Source of the DNA: Clonostachys chloroleuca
Lineage: Eukaryota; Ascomycota; Sordariomycetes; Hypocreales; Bionectriaceae
Direction of reading: 5' to 3'
DNA length: 64,000 bases
Assembly (NCBI GenBank): GCA_037952775.1
Contig: JBANAY010000003.1
Coordinates: forward strand, 6,820,001 to 6,884,000
Made by a program: the position numbers and the translations under genes. A model generated the notes under the pieces. It ran no database searches and had not been told where the DNA came from. It saw only the letters and a program-made list of their open reading frames with translations. Positions 21,213 to 33,279 of this stretch are shown one piece after another; position 1 is the first letter of the stretch, and every line of letters begins with the position of its first letter.

Positions 21213-23849
21213 ATGGAGCCTCTAGGAGTGACCAAAGGTAGGCGGCGGCGTCTCGTAGCAGATGCTGACCGTAAACGAGTCGCTCGAGCGTGCGTAACCC
21301 CTCATTGTTAACACGCGGCTGTGACAACTAACATGTGCTCAACAGTTGCGACACCTGTCGCCAGCAAAAAGAAAAATGCGACGGACATCAACCTTGTCGG
21401 CGGTGCTCTCGCATACGACGGCCATGTGTTTTCTCCGGAAAAGACCGGAGTGCTAGGCAACTTGACGAAACCCCGTCCAAGAAGTCTCCTGAAGCAAGCA
21501 TAACGTGTGTTTCCCTTTTATTCTGTAGCCTGCCAACCGGAATCCCTATTCTCCATTTGCTGACGCTTGGCTGAAGAGTGAGACCTATGGCAACTACGAG
21601 TGACCGAAACGTTTCACAACGGCAGAGAGTTGCATATCTGGAATCAATCGTTCGGCAATATGTTGGCGACATAGACTTGAACTTGGAATCTCTCAAAGCT
21701 CTGTCACAAACTCCAGAAACAGGTCAAAAGCATCACACCCCCATGGCCCAAGCTGATGACTGCGACTCCTCTCTCTCTGAGACCTCTGTGGGCGTTAACG
21801 AAACGTGTGATATTTTGCCTGTTGACAATAATATAGCTCGTAGGTCAGAGTTGGGCTCAATATTTGATCCAGCTAACAGAAAAACTATAGACTACTCGGG
21901 TGAATTCTCACATTGGAATTTCTCGCAGAGGATCAGGAAATATATGAACACTCTGCCGAAAGAGGTACTCACCACCCAACAGTATTTCACATTCCGCATA
22001 GAGATACTAACGACTACAGCAAACCCAAGACTCAGTGTCAAGCTGGAAAGACTTTTATCGCACCGACGAGTTGCAAAGCCCGACCGCAGCAACGACAGCC
22101 TTATCCTCTCTGCCGCCACGGCCCATTGCCAACTTTCTCCTTCGCTGTTTCTTGAAGCATGCTCAGACAAATTACTTTTATGTCGAGGAGACTTGGGTAG
22201 AAGACAAGCTCGACTTATGCTACGCCAAACCGGACGTACTTAGCCGTGGTGATGTCGGCGTAGTGTCCATTCTCTTTGCCATCCTTGCGATCGGGACACA
22301 GTACGCCTACATCGAATCTGATCGAGCAGATAACGGAAACATGGGTCCTGATCCAAACATTTCTTCATTTACAGAAGATGCAGTTGGTGTCATGTTTTAC
22401 CAGCAAGCAAGTCGGCTATTGCCGGAAGTCCTTACATTAGGTTCATTAGAGTGCGTACAGGCGTGCTTGCTGATTGCTGTCTATCTGCTTCCGATCGATG
22501 CAGCCGGATTGTCGTACTCGTATTTGAATATTGCCATCAACGTTTCTATTCAAAACGGCATGCATCGGCGATACTCGAGAGATGACTTGGATACTAGGGT
22601 ACGCGAAATCCGCAACCGTGTTTGGTGGACCACATATACTATAGAACGGTATGTAGCCTGAGAGTCAGACCGTTTTCTTGATTACATGTTGGCTTTTTGA
22701 AAATTTTACTGATACCAAGCTTCGTAATAGGCGGATTTCAATCTTTCATGGACGACCTATGTCGATTAGACCTGTCGATGTTGATGCCGACATGCCATCT
22801 GAACAGAGCCACATATGCCCATGGACGACAATCACCGTACCTTGTATTCTCGCTACTCTACGTCTAAATGAATTTCTAAGGAAATTATGGAACGAAATGT
22901 ACGTGTTCAGCCTTGGAATAACTAATTTGGGTCACCCATGCTAACTAACAAATCCAGTGATCTTTTGAAGGGTGCACCTAAACAGAAAGCGATTATGCGC
23001 AGGCTGACCAGCCTACACGGTGACCTCATCGCGTGGTGGTCAGATTTGTCCACTGATCTTCTCCTACAAGAAGAGTCCTCACAACCGGAACGATATAGCC
23101 TTCAGTTGAAACTTGAGTATTGCCTCGTACGGATGTTCTGTGGCCGCTGTTTTATCTTCTCCAATGACGCTGCAGGGACAACACCAGAGCAACACAGCGC
23201 GATATCCCCATCCGCCGCGTCTGACATTACTCATCCCCGTTCGGTTCTCGTGCGGGATTGCGTCAAGGCTGCTTTTGAAGCAATCGAGACCTGTCGACAT
23301 ATTCACAACACTATCGGCCTCGCTCGTGCATCTTACACAGAATTTAGTTCATGCCGCGCGGCCTTGTTGATCATCACAACCCAGTGTCTTCAAACGAAAT
23401 GCCATACGTTCCGTTACGCACTCCGAGATGGTCTCTCAATGTTGAAACACATGGCATCGGGCAGCAGACTAGCACACGTGGAAGCGTCACTGGTGGATCG
23501 TTTTGAGCAGGTGATTGCTAGGCTTGACCAGGCCGCCAGCATGGAGAAGAAAGGACCGTCGGACTATGACAAGTTCAAGGAGTGGGAGACAGAATGGCGA
23601 ACTGATTCAGTATTTGCCTCAACCGATTCACCCCGAGCCTTTCAGGGAGTGTCACCAGCTAAGGAGTCGGCCTCCCTAAATCAGATTGGCCCGGACAAGA
23701 GTGACGAACTTGGTTCCTCGTCCGAGCCTCAGCTTTACGCAAGTGGGGATGTGGCATTCTTCCCAGAGTCTGACGATTGGACTACATTCTTTGGAGCTGA
23801 TTTTCTAATGCAATTGGACGATGGGATTCGTGGCAATAGACGAGACTAA
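21213..23849 (+). CDS. Zn(II)2Cys6 transcription factor, 770 aa
   Basis: Six exons, join(21213..21289,21346..21504,21577..21964,22020..22648,22731..22898,22958..23849), with every phase closing. The zinc cluster starts at residue 27 across the first splice: C27-x2-C30-x6-C37-x5-C43-x2-C46-x6-C53, preceded by a basic patch (KGRRRRLVADADRKRVARA). A short coiled-coil-like linker follows (QRVAYLESIVRQYVGDIDLNLESL). The fungal-specific regulatory domain occupies about residues 230-560, with NFLLRCFLKHAQTNYFYVEETW, VRNRVWWTTYTIERRISIFHGRPMSIR as its most conserved block, and DLIAWWSDLSTDL. It converges on an efflux pump gene, with stops 238 bp apart, so pathway-specific control of that pump is plausible. 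The exon 2/3 acceptor (CTGAAG) is the least certain boundary. Confidence 0.88.
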
Positions 23850-24087
23850 TATTGGTTACACATGGAGACTGAATGACTGTAATTACAATTTATAGCGCCT
23901 TATTTCAAATTAAGACCTTGGAGGAGTGACACATTAATCTAGATGGTGATTGGAAAGGTCTTAGGACAGACTGTGCTTTGGGTCAATAGCAACTTCGAGA
24001 CACAGTTTTCTTCTTGTACAACAGCAAATGCCCTTTCCAGAGCATTTTTGGACAATATTGAGAGAGAATGCATGCCAAATTCCTTTT

Positions 24088-26279
24088 TTATACTCCTTGC
24101 ATCTCACCGTCCTCCTTCTGTTCTCTCGCGGCCGCCTCTTCTGGTTTCTTTCCATGGGCCTGCAAGTCTATCCAGCCCATACCAAAGCACAAGAAGAACG
24201 AGACCACACTCATGGCCACGAAGAGATACATGATATTGTCAAAGCTATCCGAAAAGGCTCGCAGAACATTTCCAAGCAGAGCATCGTCACCCTGCGCCGC
24301 CAGTTGACGCACTGCGTCAGCACTTCCACCAGCCGCCACTGCTGCCTCCGGAGAGACTTCTGGGGCATACTGAACAATCTTAGACTTTAAGGTTTCCTGA
24401 AAAATCGTATTTCCGAGCGTCACAACTATTGCGCCGAGGATATTTTGCGAAAATACAAGGAAGGACATTCCGAGAGCGATTTCATTTGCTGGTAGTGTGA
24501 GCTGGACCGCCAGAAATGCCTTTCAAGTAAGTTAGAATGCGTATGAGACATGTTGATAATACTATACGTCACTCACAATCTGAATAGCTGCCCCTCGTGC
24601 TGCGTACGGCACCTGGTGCCCAAATAGCTTACCAAGTGTCGAGTCCGGTGCCCATGTAGATATAAGTCCGCATCCGAGAGCCGTGCTGGAGGCTGCGAAG
24701 GCTGCCCATGGAATATAGAATCGAAATTTAGTCACTAGAGAGAGGTTAGGCCGTTATGATTCCGTTTAAAGAATTAGGCAGTAAATTTGGAGGAACGAAC
24801 TTAGTGCCCCCGATATGAGAAGGAAGATGATTTGACTCAGAATACTGGGCAGTAAGTAGAGAGCACTCGTTAAAGGCTCGTGACCTTTCACAGACTGGAA
24901 GTAGATGGGGAGGAAGCTACCTCCCCCAACCGACACACTCATGAGAAGACCATAAAACAGGGAACTCGTCCAAACAATGCGCCGTGAGATCATTTGAAGC
25001 GGCATCATAGCATCTTTACCCATGCTCCGCTCCCAGAGAAGAAAAACAACGGCTGTGACGCCGGCTCCGCAAAAGCATCCGATCACTGTTGCTGACTTCC
25101 AAGAATAGTCGCTTGAGCCGAATTGGAGGGCGAGGAGGAGCATAATCGCTGCCGGCGCGAAGAGTGCGAACCCAACGAGGTCGAATTTTGGAAGGATCTC
25201 CCGAAGATGCTGAGTGGTTATTGGCTCTTTCACGATGTGATCAGGGATATGGAGGAAGACGAGGAATGCAGCTACAAGACCACCGAGTGGCAGATTCACA
25301 TAAAAGCCTGCACTCTCAGCCATATTAGAACCGGGCAAGGTTTGGTGCCTTGGGTATTGTGAATATGAGTGACCACTCACACCATCGCCAAGTGGCATGT
25401 TCGGTAAATACCCCTCCTAGTATAGGCCCAAGGATAACACCGATCTGTCCGACTGTGTCAAGCTGTCAGTAGGATTTCTAGTGTTTCTTTGCTTGTGCCA
25501 ATGGAACAATATACGAACCTGCCATTGTGAGACTTGTGTACACTGTCGAGAATCAGTATACTAACCTAAGTCAATGAAACAGCGTTTGAGATGAACTAAC
25601 AAGGCCTTTTCTCTGGAGACACTGCTCCGGAGAGAACCGTTAGAGAGCCGTTGGAAAGACCTGAGCAACCTAGACCCGCAATCGAACGACCAATGATGAA
25701 CATGATCGAATTTTGCGCAGCACCACAAATTGCGGAGCCCACTTCGAAGACGAAAAAGAAGAACAATAGTGACCACTAGTCACCAAACAGTCAGATCATG
25801 TTCCGACAATAAGATGGCTTGCATCCCTACCTTAGTGCTGAAGTAGGTGTAAGCTTTGCCAGTGAGCGGTTGCACGGTAGCACTTGCAAGCTGGACATCA
25901 TTCAGCAGGGCACCTTGCAAGGAGGCTGCCTCGACCTACCTGATAAGCACCAATGTACCAGCCTACATCCTGAAGTCTGTGAAAGTCGCTGGATATCTGG
26001 GGAATGGCCTGTAGAGTGAGCTGTTAGAACCGGCTAGACGACAGGTAAGAAATCCATCAAACATACAGTACCAATAATGGCCATATCTAGCATGGCAAGG
26101 AACATGACTACTGTGAGTCCTCCCATCAGAATGAGAAGCTTCAATCCTGCAAGATATGGACTCGCATTGTGGTTGACCTCGGATACACCGGGTATGCCTA
26201 CTTTCTCATTTTCGGGCAGGGGGCATTGTGTTGTGCTGCCAGTATTCGCTGTCCCTTTGGGAGGCTTACCACCAGTCAT
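24088..26279 (-). CDS. MFS efflux pump, DHA2 (14-helix) type, 569 aa
   Basis: Nine exons, complement(join(24088..24519,24577..24734,24801..25307,25381..25452,25519..25542,25601..25775,25831..25890,25940..26008,26067..26279)), with frames closing throughout, including a 24-nt exon. Family signatures are [108 protein letters not shown] (motif C) and [14 protein letters not shown]. The C terminus is cytosolic and charged. Such proton antiporters export drugs, toxins or own secondary metabolites at the plasma membrane. The convergent regulator suggests a local regulon. No biosynthetic backbone gene (PKS, NRPS or terpene cyclase) is present in the window, so the substrate is unknown. Confidence 0.9.
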
Positions 26280-28032
26280 CTTGGTATGGTATAGGATCAC
26301 AGCCGAGATCAACGCGGGGCATAAGTGCTGTATCTTCAGGAAACACACCAAAGATGCCCTTGCATCAGCAGAGATGTAATTTTATGCGCAAAAGCAGCCT
26401 ACGAGGAAGACCACTCATGGGCCGTGCCAATGTTTTGATTATCATGGTGGAGTCTGAAGGATTCGTTGCGGGCTGGAGCAATTCAAATCCCGCGGCCGTG
26501 TGTCCACGTCGTGGCTGGGTCGGCGAAGTCCATAAAAGGCCAAGCAGTCGGGATGAATCGCCAACATTAACCCGTTTGGAGACTCGAACCATACGAATTG
26601 CCAGGGTTGACTGGAGCCGCCTCCACTGGCACGACGAATCGACTGATCCAGGGTTCAAATGTCCGACTGTGACCCATCGCTCATCAAGGCGTGACTGTCC
26701 ATTTTTTTCTCTACCAATCTACCTAGCCTCAGTCACTCGTGAACGCTCCCATGCTCGCTAGCAATGTAGTTTTGCTTCTGTTCTCCATCCCCAACAAGCC
26801 CAAGTGATGGATTTCCGCTTATTCACATCGTAGTGCTCTGAAGACAACATGTGCTGGGTGTCAATGCGCATCACTGCTAGTGTTTTTCGACGCAACAAAA
26901 TGACAGTCAACACTGAAGAGGGTTTCAGTGTACGGATGCCTACGGAGAAAGAAGAGAGAAAGATCGATAGCAGATGAAAGATATGGCACAATTAGTCTTG
27001 CCGGTATGCGTATGGATAACCCTACCCTTAGGGTAAAAGCCTTCTGAAACTTACATAGAGATTCCTACACGGTATTGATTCTGCATTATCGCTGCTAGTC
27101 TCAAGATATAGAGACCCACTTGATTTGAGCGCTGGAAATAATTACTTAGATAATGTAGTGAGCAAAGTAAACGTTCAGATGAAGGAGCCGGAACTAATCA
27201 ATCCGAGGGCAGCAAAACTCGTCACAAAGCGTGAATGATTAGGATAACAAAATGATGTTACAACAATATTGTGTTATTTATTCACTATTTTGCTATTAGT
27301 GTAAGCTTACTGTCTTACTACTTGAGCAAGTGGGTTCAAAGCTCAACATCACATTGTTCGCATATAAGATATGTCTTACTTAACTATTAGAAGTTACCAA
27401 ACGAAAGTGATTGTAGTGGTGTGTTCAGGAACAGGTGTCGGGGGTCGTAAAGAAGGATTCTTGGCACCTTAAAAAGAATCAATACCGAAGCTCTTTAGAC
27501 ATAAAGATAGATATAGTTGTAAGTTAAAATGAGATTTGCGATGAGCCGTAGAAAACGGCACCTGTCAATGGTTCGTGCCTGCCAAAACTATATTGGCCCT
27601 AGCATAACCTAACTTTGTGTAATATTTTTTCTTAGTCTGGGTTTACTATTCAAGCTCAAAGGAAGTTGTCCAAAATAAGTGGCTCAATAATACGGTGCAT
27701 GAGGTCGGGAATTTGTAGCTTCCGAATGCATAGAACTGTGGTTTAATTATAAGTAAATGCCTCTCCAGAATTCTCGTATTATTCTCTAGCTATCCCTTTG
27801 AGGGCCATGAAGGGCCATCAGTCATCTGCCAAACTAGTCCCGTAGCCTATCGTAATATGGTTTCGACATATTACCCTTTGGCCATATTCGAGAAGGGGAA
27901 AAGACAGAATCAAAAAATTGGAGAATTGTGTTCTAAACACCTATCTTACGTGATACTCATCGCTCTGGGTGCCAGTATGCCAGCCAGCCAATAAGCATTC
28001 CATGCTAGTTGAGGCACATTCCACTAAAGTGT
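26280..28032. other. Gene-poor, partly AT-rich stretch
   Basis: Apart from the pump promoter near 26280-26700, I see no gene, terminal repeat or RNA gene in about 1.75 kb. From about 27000 the sequence is visibly AT-rich with stops in all frames. It could be an old degraded repeat, but no family is recognisable. Confidence 0.45.
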
Positions 28033-29465
28033 TTATGGTTCAATCATGTTTGACTCATCAAATTGGAGTTTCATTTCCCTCCTCGTCAGCAACGGACTCT
28101 CCGTGCTGATGCGCGACCAGTTGTGTGCGTCGAGACAAGCTTGACGAGAAGCCAACACGCCTGGACGGGCGCGATCAACGACCGCGCTCTCATACACATC
28201 AAGCGATGCTCTCAAGCCTTCTAGCTCAGGCGACTCTGTGAGCTTAGGCCCGAGAGCCTCAACCAAATCGTCAACATCGAGAATGGAGTGGTTGGCGCCT
28301 TCTCCTCGGTCTACTACGCGTCAGAATACTAGTCTCCATTTAAGGAGTTGCGGACTTACACATTGCCATGGCATGAATAGCGTCTCCCATAAGAACGGAA
28401 CGGCCCTTCGAACGAAGCGTTTTTGGGGGAGGGAAATCACGAGGTACGAGATCCTTTATTTCTTCCCCCTCGAGGAATTCGTAGGCAATGGATCGAAATT
28501 GCTCTGCCCACGTGGAGGCGATCTGTCGCAAAAGTCGGTACCTTTCTGATTGCGATGCCGGTATGTCAAGGGGCGACTCATTCCCGAGGAAGCCTGGACG
28601 GTAGGGCCAAGAAATACACATCTGGTAGACGTATCGCACCAAGCCATCACCCTGAATAGTCTCGGGTGCTTCGAGTACTGTAAGTATTGGTTAGTAGGAA
28701 ACTGAGCGCTTGAAAATCAGGCGCGGCCTACAGCTAAGGTAAACAAATGAATCGTTCTTGGAGCATGTTCCCTGTAAGAAAAAAGGATCGAGGCGTCGTA
28801 AGACCTGTACCTTCTCAGGTGAGGGATGCAGCTTGACTCCCATCATTCGCACGGGTATCTCATGCAAATCACCCCGGTCAGGGAATAACTCTTTTCTCAC
28901 TCGTGACTGGGCGCCATCACAGGCTACAAGAAGTCGACCTGTGGTGGACGAGCCATCCTCGAATAAGGCGGTAACAGACCGCTCATCTTGCTGAAGGCCA
29001 GAGAATGACTTCCCCCACTGCACGTTGCAAAATAATGTCAGTCATGGGAGCTTAACGCTACGGGAGGACATTGCAACTGCTCACCTGGATATCCAAACCT
29101 GTGGCCAGAAGCTCTCGCAGCTTCTGACGGCTTACGCGGATTCGCTGCCATTCCGGAAGCGCAGGAGACTGGGTTATGAGTTCCCCCGTGCTCAAGTCGA
29201 AAAAGGGAAATCTTGAAACATCTCCACTTTGGACGGCGGCGCGGTCAACATAGGCCTCGGGAAGGCGGGCCACCAGCTTATCGGGGAGAAGCTTGCGAAG
29301 TGCGGGCAGCGACCAGTGCAGAGTCAAACCCCAGCCGACGCCACGAGTCTCCAGGTCAGTATCTCGCTCAAAGATGTGGAAGGGGACCTGCTCTTTCTGG
29401 AGGTACTGGGCCAGTACGAGGCCGCTCACTCCAGCCCCGATGATGATAATAGGCTCGTTAGCCAT
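28033..29465 (-). CDS. FAD-dependent monooxygenase (class A), 420 aa
   Basis: Four exons, complement(join(28033..28310,28360..28677,28732..29017,29085..29465)), all phases closing. The dinucleotide-binding motif is IIIIGAGVSGLVLAQYLQ at the N terminus. The second motif, containing Asp-Gly, is LLVACDGAQSRVRKELFP. The FAD ribityl motif is VLMGDAIHAMAMYRGEGANHSILDVDDLVEAL, which begins with Gly-Asp and spans the last splice. Length and order match salicylate-hydroxylase/zeaxanthin-epoxidase-like aromatic or terpenoid hydroxylases common in fungal catabolic and secondary-metabolite loci. No membrane anchor is evident. It lies downstream of, and co-directional with, a Dal5-type transporter; import followed by hydroxylation of an organic acid is possible (inference). 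Confidence 0.9.
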
Positions 29466-30227
29466 GGTGATGATATGTTGCTGGTGTTTTGGTTGTGTTG
29501 CAAATGCTACCACAGGTGGAGAGAGTACGATTATGCATCGGGCAGTAGGGAAGATATAACCGACGCTTATGCAGTCGCGTCGTCTGACCCCTGCGTCTTG
29601 TACCATCCGTAAGTCCCTCTAGAGGGCCCAGAATCACACCGAAAGCATACTGTGCCTCTGTCACAGCGGCCAACAACCGAAGCTACTCATGCGGGACGCA
29701 CTCAGCTTCCCGATTGATCACCAAAGTACTGCACCAACCAACGCGATGGTACGATCATATAAAGTAGCGAGTAGCTGTGTCAGGTGTGAATATGGCAATC
29801 ACAATAGCTGAACCGACTCAATGAGATATCACCAGACTAGATGCCTGATTTTGGAGCAAATTTAGGCAATGTTTCGTGTATATCCGACCACCAACGGCCA
29901 AAATATTCTCCAGAGCTGCGGAATCGTATCAGAAATTGATGCCTCAGTTTGGGATTATACACTATAGCCTCACAAATGATATCATGACAGTGCCAGTCGA
30001 GATTCTACATTGAAAAGGAAAAAAGGCGCGACTCATGAGGATGGTAAGACAGCTCGTGTAATGTCCTCGGCAAGCTTCGCAACTACAATTCATACGCATC
30101 AGAGCTCCGCAATCGTTTAAGTGATAGCTCTCGGAAATATTGACGTAGTAATACAATAAAATGTGTCGTCTCAGGCATTCTGAGGCAGCGCAATAGCCTA
30201 CTTGCAACCCGAAAGTCACCCCCCTAG
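29466..30227. other. Intergenic region, no gene seen
   Basis: Promoter of the monooxygenase and 3' flank of the transporter. A short cysteine-bearing frame at 29962-30219 has no family resemblance and is not called. Confidence 0.4.
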
Positions 30228-32132
30228 CTAGTATGTATACCTAAATTGCTTGTTCTCCTTGTCCGTCATCGTAGACCACGCCTCGGGAGACATGTACTCA
30301 TCCTCTGACTGGGCCTTTCGGTTTCCTCGCTTCTTGTTCTGCCAAGCGTAGTAGAGAAAGAGACAAAAGGTGGTAACAGCGCAACCGGCCTGGGTGCCCA
30401 TGACGGCCAACTTTGCAGGGCGGAATTCAGGAGCATCGCGAGCCTGGAAAGTCTGGGGGCCGATTATATTACCCAAACTGAAGCTGCCGCTTACGATAGC
30501 GGCTGCGAATGCACGCTTGGTAGCACCGCCAAAGTTGGCTGCAGTCCACTGCAGGTAGGAGGTTGATCAGCTGGTGTGAGGCTACCATGACAAAAATGGT
30601 ACTACTTACGTTGTAGAAGATGGCAAGAGGAGCCACGACCGCATTTACCAGGTAGATCCCTGAAGAAAATTTAGTAAATCAATCCATAATCGGTAATTGA
30701 TGTTTGGGTCACTGAGCTCACCAGCCAGAATGCCCTTTTTATTATTAATGGGCAGGAATGACATGAGCGCACCACCAATAATGCTAGAAAACAAGGTCAG
30801 CCCATAAGAACGAGAGGCAGCATCATGGGACTAGTAGGACACACGCTGGGATGATACACCCAATGGACCATGCCCATCGGTGAGAACTTTTGCGTACACC
30901 GAAGCCGACAAGGAGCGTGAAGAATATGCTGATAACGCCTGATGGCATGTTCATAAGAGCAGCACGTTTCGAGTCGTAACCTAGGTTAAGGATGAGGGTG
31001 GAGGAATATGTGGTAACGACACCACTCGATACGGATAGCTAAGGGCATGGTCAGGCATCTGTCAAGCTTCATCGTGGACAGCCACTTACCAAAACAACAG
31101 ACAATAGCATCAGGTACAATTGCGGGTCACAGAGGGCCTCCAGGATCTCTTTGGGGCGAAACTTCTGGTTCCGGATACCGGTCTGGTTCACACTGACATG
31201 CTTCAGCAATGCAACCTTCTCGGTATCGGACAGCCAGCTAGCTTGCATGGGTGTATCCGGGATCAGAAATGCAGTACAGATGCCGATAACAACGGTCAGG
31301 CACCCAAGGGTGACGAACATGATGCGCCAGCCGGCCAGAGTGGCTCCCTGAGCGTGTTGGAACCCATAAGAAATGGCACCTCCAAGGATCTGGCCGATGC
31401 CTAAACCAGTGTACCAAAACGAGAAACGAGGCGCCTGCTCTGACTTGGTGTACCACTGGCTACTAATGAGCATCAGGGATGGGCTGATTGTAGCCTCGAA
31501 TATGCCGAGAAAGACGCGTGATACGAGAAGGGTCTGATAGTTGTTCGCAGCCGCGCCACAAGCCGTAGCAACCCCCCACAGAATCACATTTGCGCCCAGC
31601 CACTTGACGGCAGGTGCAATCTGGAGGAAGTAGACTAATGCCAGTCAGGGGAGCGTCCGGGGAGGACTGGATGGGGGAAGGCAGCATACCATTGACGACC
31701 TCAAAGCAGAGGAGTCCGACAAATAGGAAGGTGGCGACGTTGGAAAAGTCATTTCCCTGGAGATTCAGGTCTTTCTTGAGACCCATGACGGCAGCGTACT
31801 GTCGAAAAAGAAAGCATGCATAATCAGCCTGCCTGCATGCTGCAACGTGTCACACGAGAAAAGGGGGTACCAACATTAAGAATCACTTTGTCGAGGAACT
31901 GCATCAAGTAGCACGCGAACATTAATGGCACAATATGCCAGTCGATCTTGCGCCTCAGGGCATTGATGTCCACAAAGTTCGTATCGGTGCCGACCGCGTC
32001 TTGGTGGTTCTTGAGGAACTCCCATGCATTGTCGACATCGTCGCGTTTGTTCACGGAGCTGCTGCTCGAGCTGATGCCCTCAGCAGGGCCCTTTTCAGAA
32101 ACGACGCCCTCGGTAGGGCTTTTCTCCGGCAT
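30228..32132 (-). CDS. MFS transporter, Dal5/anion:cation symporter type, 512 aa
   Basis: Seven exons, complement(join(30228..30548,30610..30659,30722..30783,30845..31038,31090..31634,31690..31798,31875..32132)), all phases closing. The Ser-rich cytosolic N terminus leads into ALRRKIDWHIVPLMFACYLMQFLDKVILNYAAVMGLKKDLNLQGNDFS, a typical allantoate-permease-family opening. RVFLGIFEATISPSLMLISSQWYTKSEQAPRFSFWYTGLGIGQILGGAISYGFQ, WRIMFVTLGCLTVVIGI and the late helix pair around TKRAFAAAIVSGSFSLGNIIGPQTFQARDAPEF follow. Twelve helices are expected. Known substrates in the family include allantoate, ureidosuccinate, nicotinate and pantothenate. It is intact, unlike the related fragment at 15876-16908. 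Confidence 0.9.
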
Positions 32133-33279
32133 GTTGAAAGTAGAAAGAGAAAAGAAAAGTGATCAGCGAACTAATGAGGTGTCCCTGGGAGAATTTCCGA
32201 AGGTGAAAGGCTCGGTGACGACCAGGAATAAGTCGTGCCACAGCAGAGTAAAAAGCAAGTTGACTTAGACAAGTTGGTCTGCAGGTGTCCAGTTAAAAGA
32301 GAGACGCATTCAGGCATGCGTCGCCCTGGGCTGGCTTCCCTTGTTGGCTGAACGTTCAGGGTCGGTAAAGATGACCCGACACCCTTGACACATGCAGCCG
32401 AATGGTCTGAGGTCCTGGCGTTCGAGAAGCAGGTTTAGGTGGCCTTTCGATGTCTGGCTAGCTTCGGCTGCAGATCGAAGTTTCTTTTGCGCAATTTGTG
32501 AGGGATATCGCCCCTAGATGGAGCCTGCAATCATGCATGGTCCGGGTCTGATGCAGCGTGAAGCTGTTTTGTTCACAGAATGCAACCTGTTGGTCCCGGC
32601 GGTCCGTAGTTAATAATTACTCATTATGCAGTAAACGCCCCTATCACAGGCTGCTGCAGTCATCGTAGCCTGTGATTCGCAGCAGGGCCCTTGTCAACGT
32701 TGCAGTTGTTGGTTGACGAGCGTAAAGACATTATCGGACCTACCCCCTTTAGCATGCCCCCCTTACCCCCCTGCCTCGACGGTCCAAGGCACCGTATTCC
32801 CCGGCGGGACAAGACAGGGATGATGAGGCGATGATTTACGGAACTCGCCAATAGCGGATCGGCCTATTCGTCGGTTTAACCCGCCCCAGAGGCGGAGAGC
32901 GAATGATGTACCCCGTTTGGAGAATGCCAGACAACGACGTGTTTCGGGGCTTGGGCACAGTTGGTGGTCGAAGCCTACACAGTAGGAAAGTCCAGACCCC
33001 AGACAATAAACAGACAGACAATAGATTGAAAACTTTGAAGCGAGATTGATCTCAGAACAATCATGTTCTGACTTTGATTGTAGCTGGTCAAAGCTTGGGG
33101 AGTGAGCATTGGGCCTCGGAGTTGTTCTCATCAAATAACCATCCGAACCCAGCTTTCAGGTAGCCAGCAGACTCTGATGGGCGCCTGAATTCCCTTTTCT
33201 TCCCTTTCCTCCCCACCGATCCATTCCGAGACTCCTCACGTACCCCATCTCCGTGCTATGGGCACCACTCCAAACCACC
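32133..33279. other. Intergenic region, no gene seen
   Basis: Divergent promoters of the transporter and the PTH11-like gene. Overlapping reverse-strand frames at 32763-33134 and 33156-33467 have no domain. Confidence 0.4.

Noticed and set aside
27000..28000. Possible heavily mutated transposon relic in the AT-rich stretch
   Set aside because: No inverted or direct end repeats and no remnant coding motif can be recognised.
8664..32219. Shared CCGAAGGTGAAAG at about 8664 and 32207
   Set aside because: Thirteen bases in two places with no similar flanks; too little to claim a dispersed repeat.
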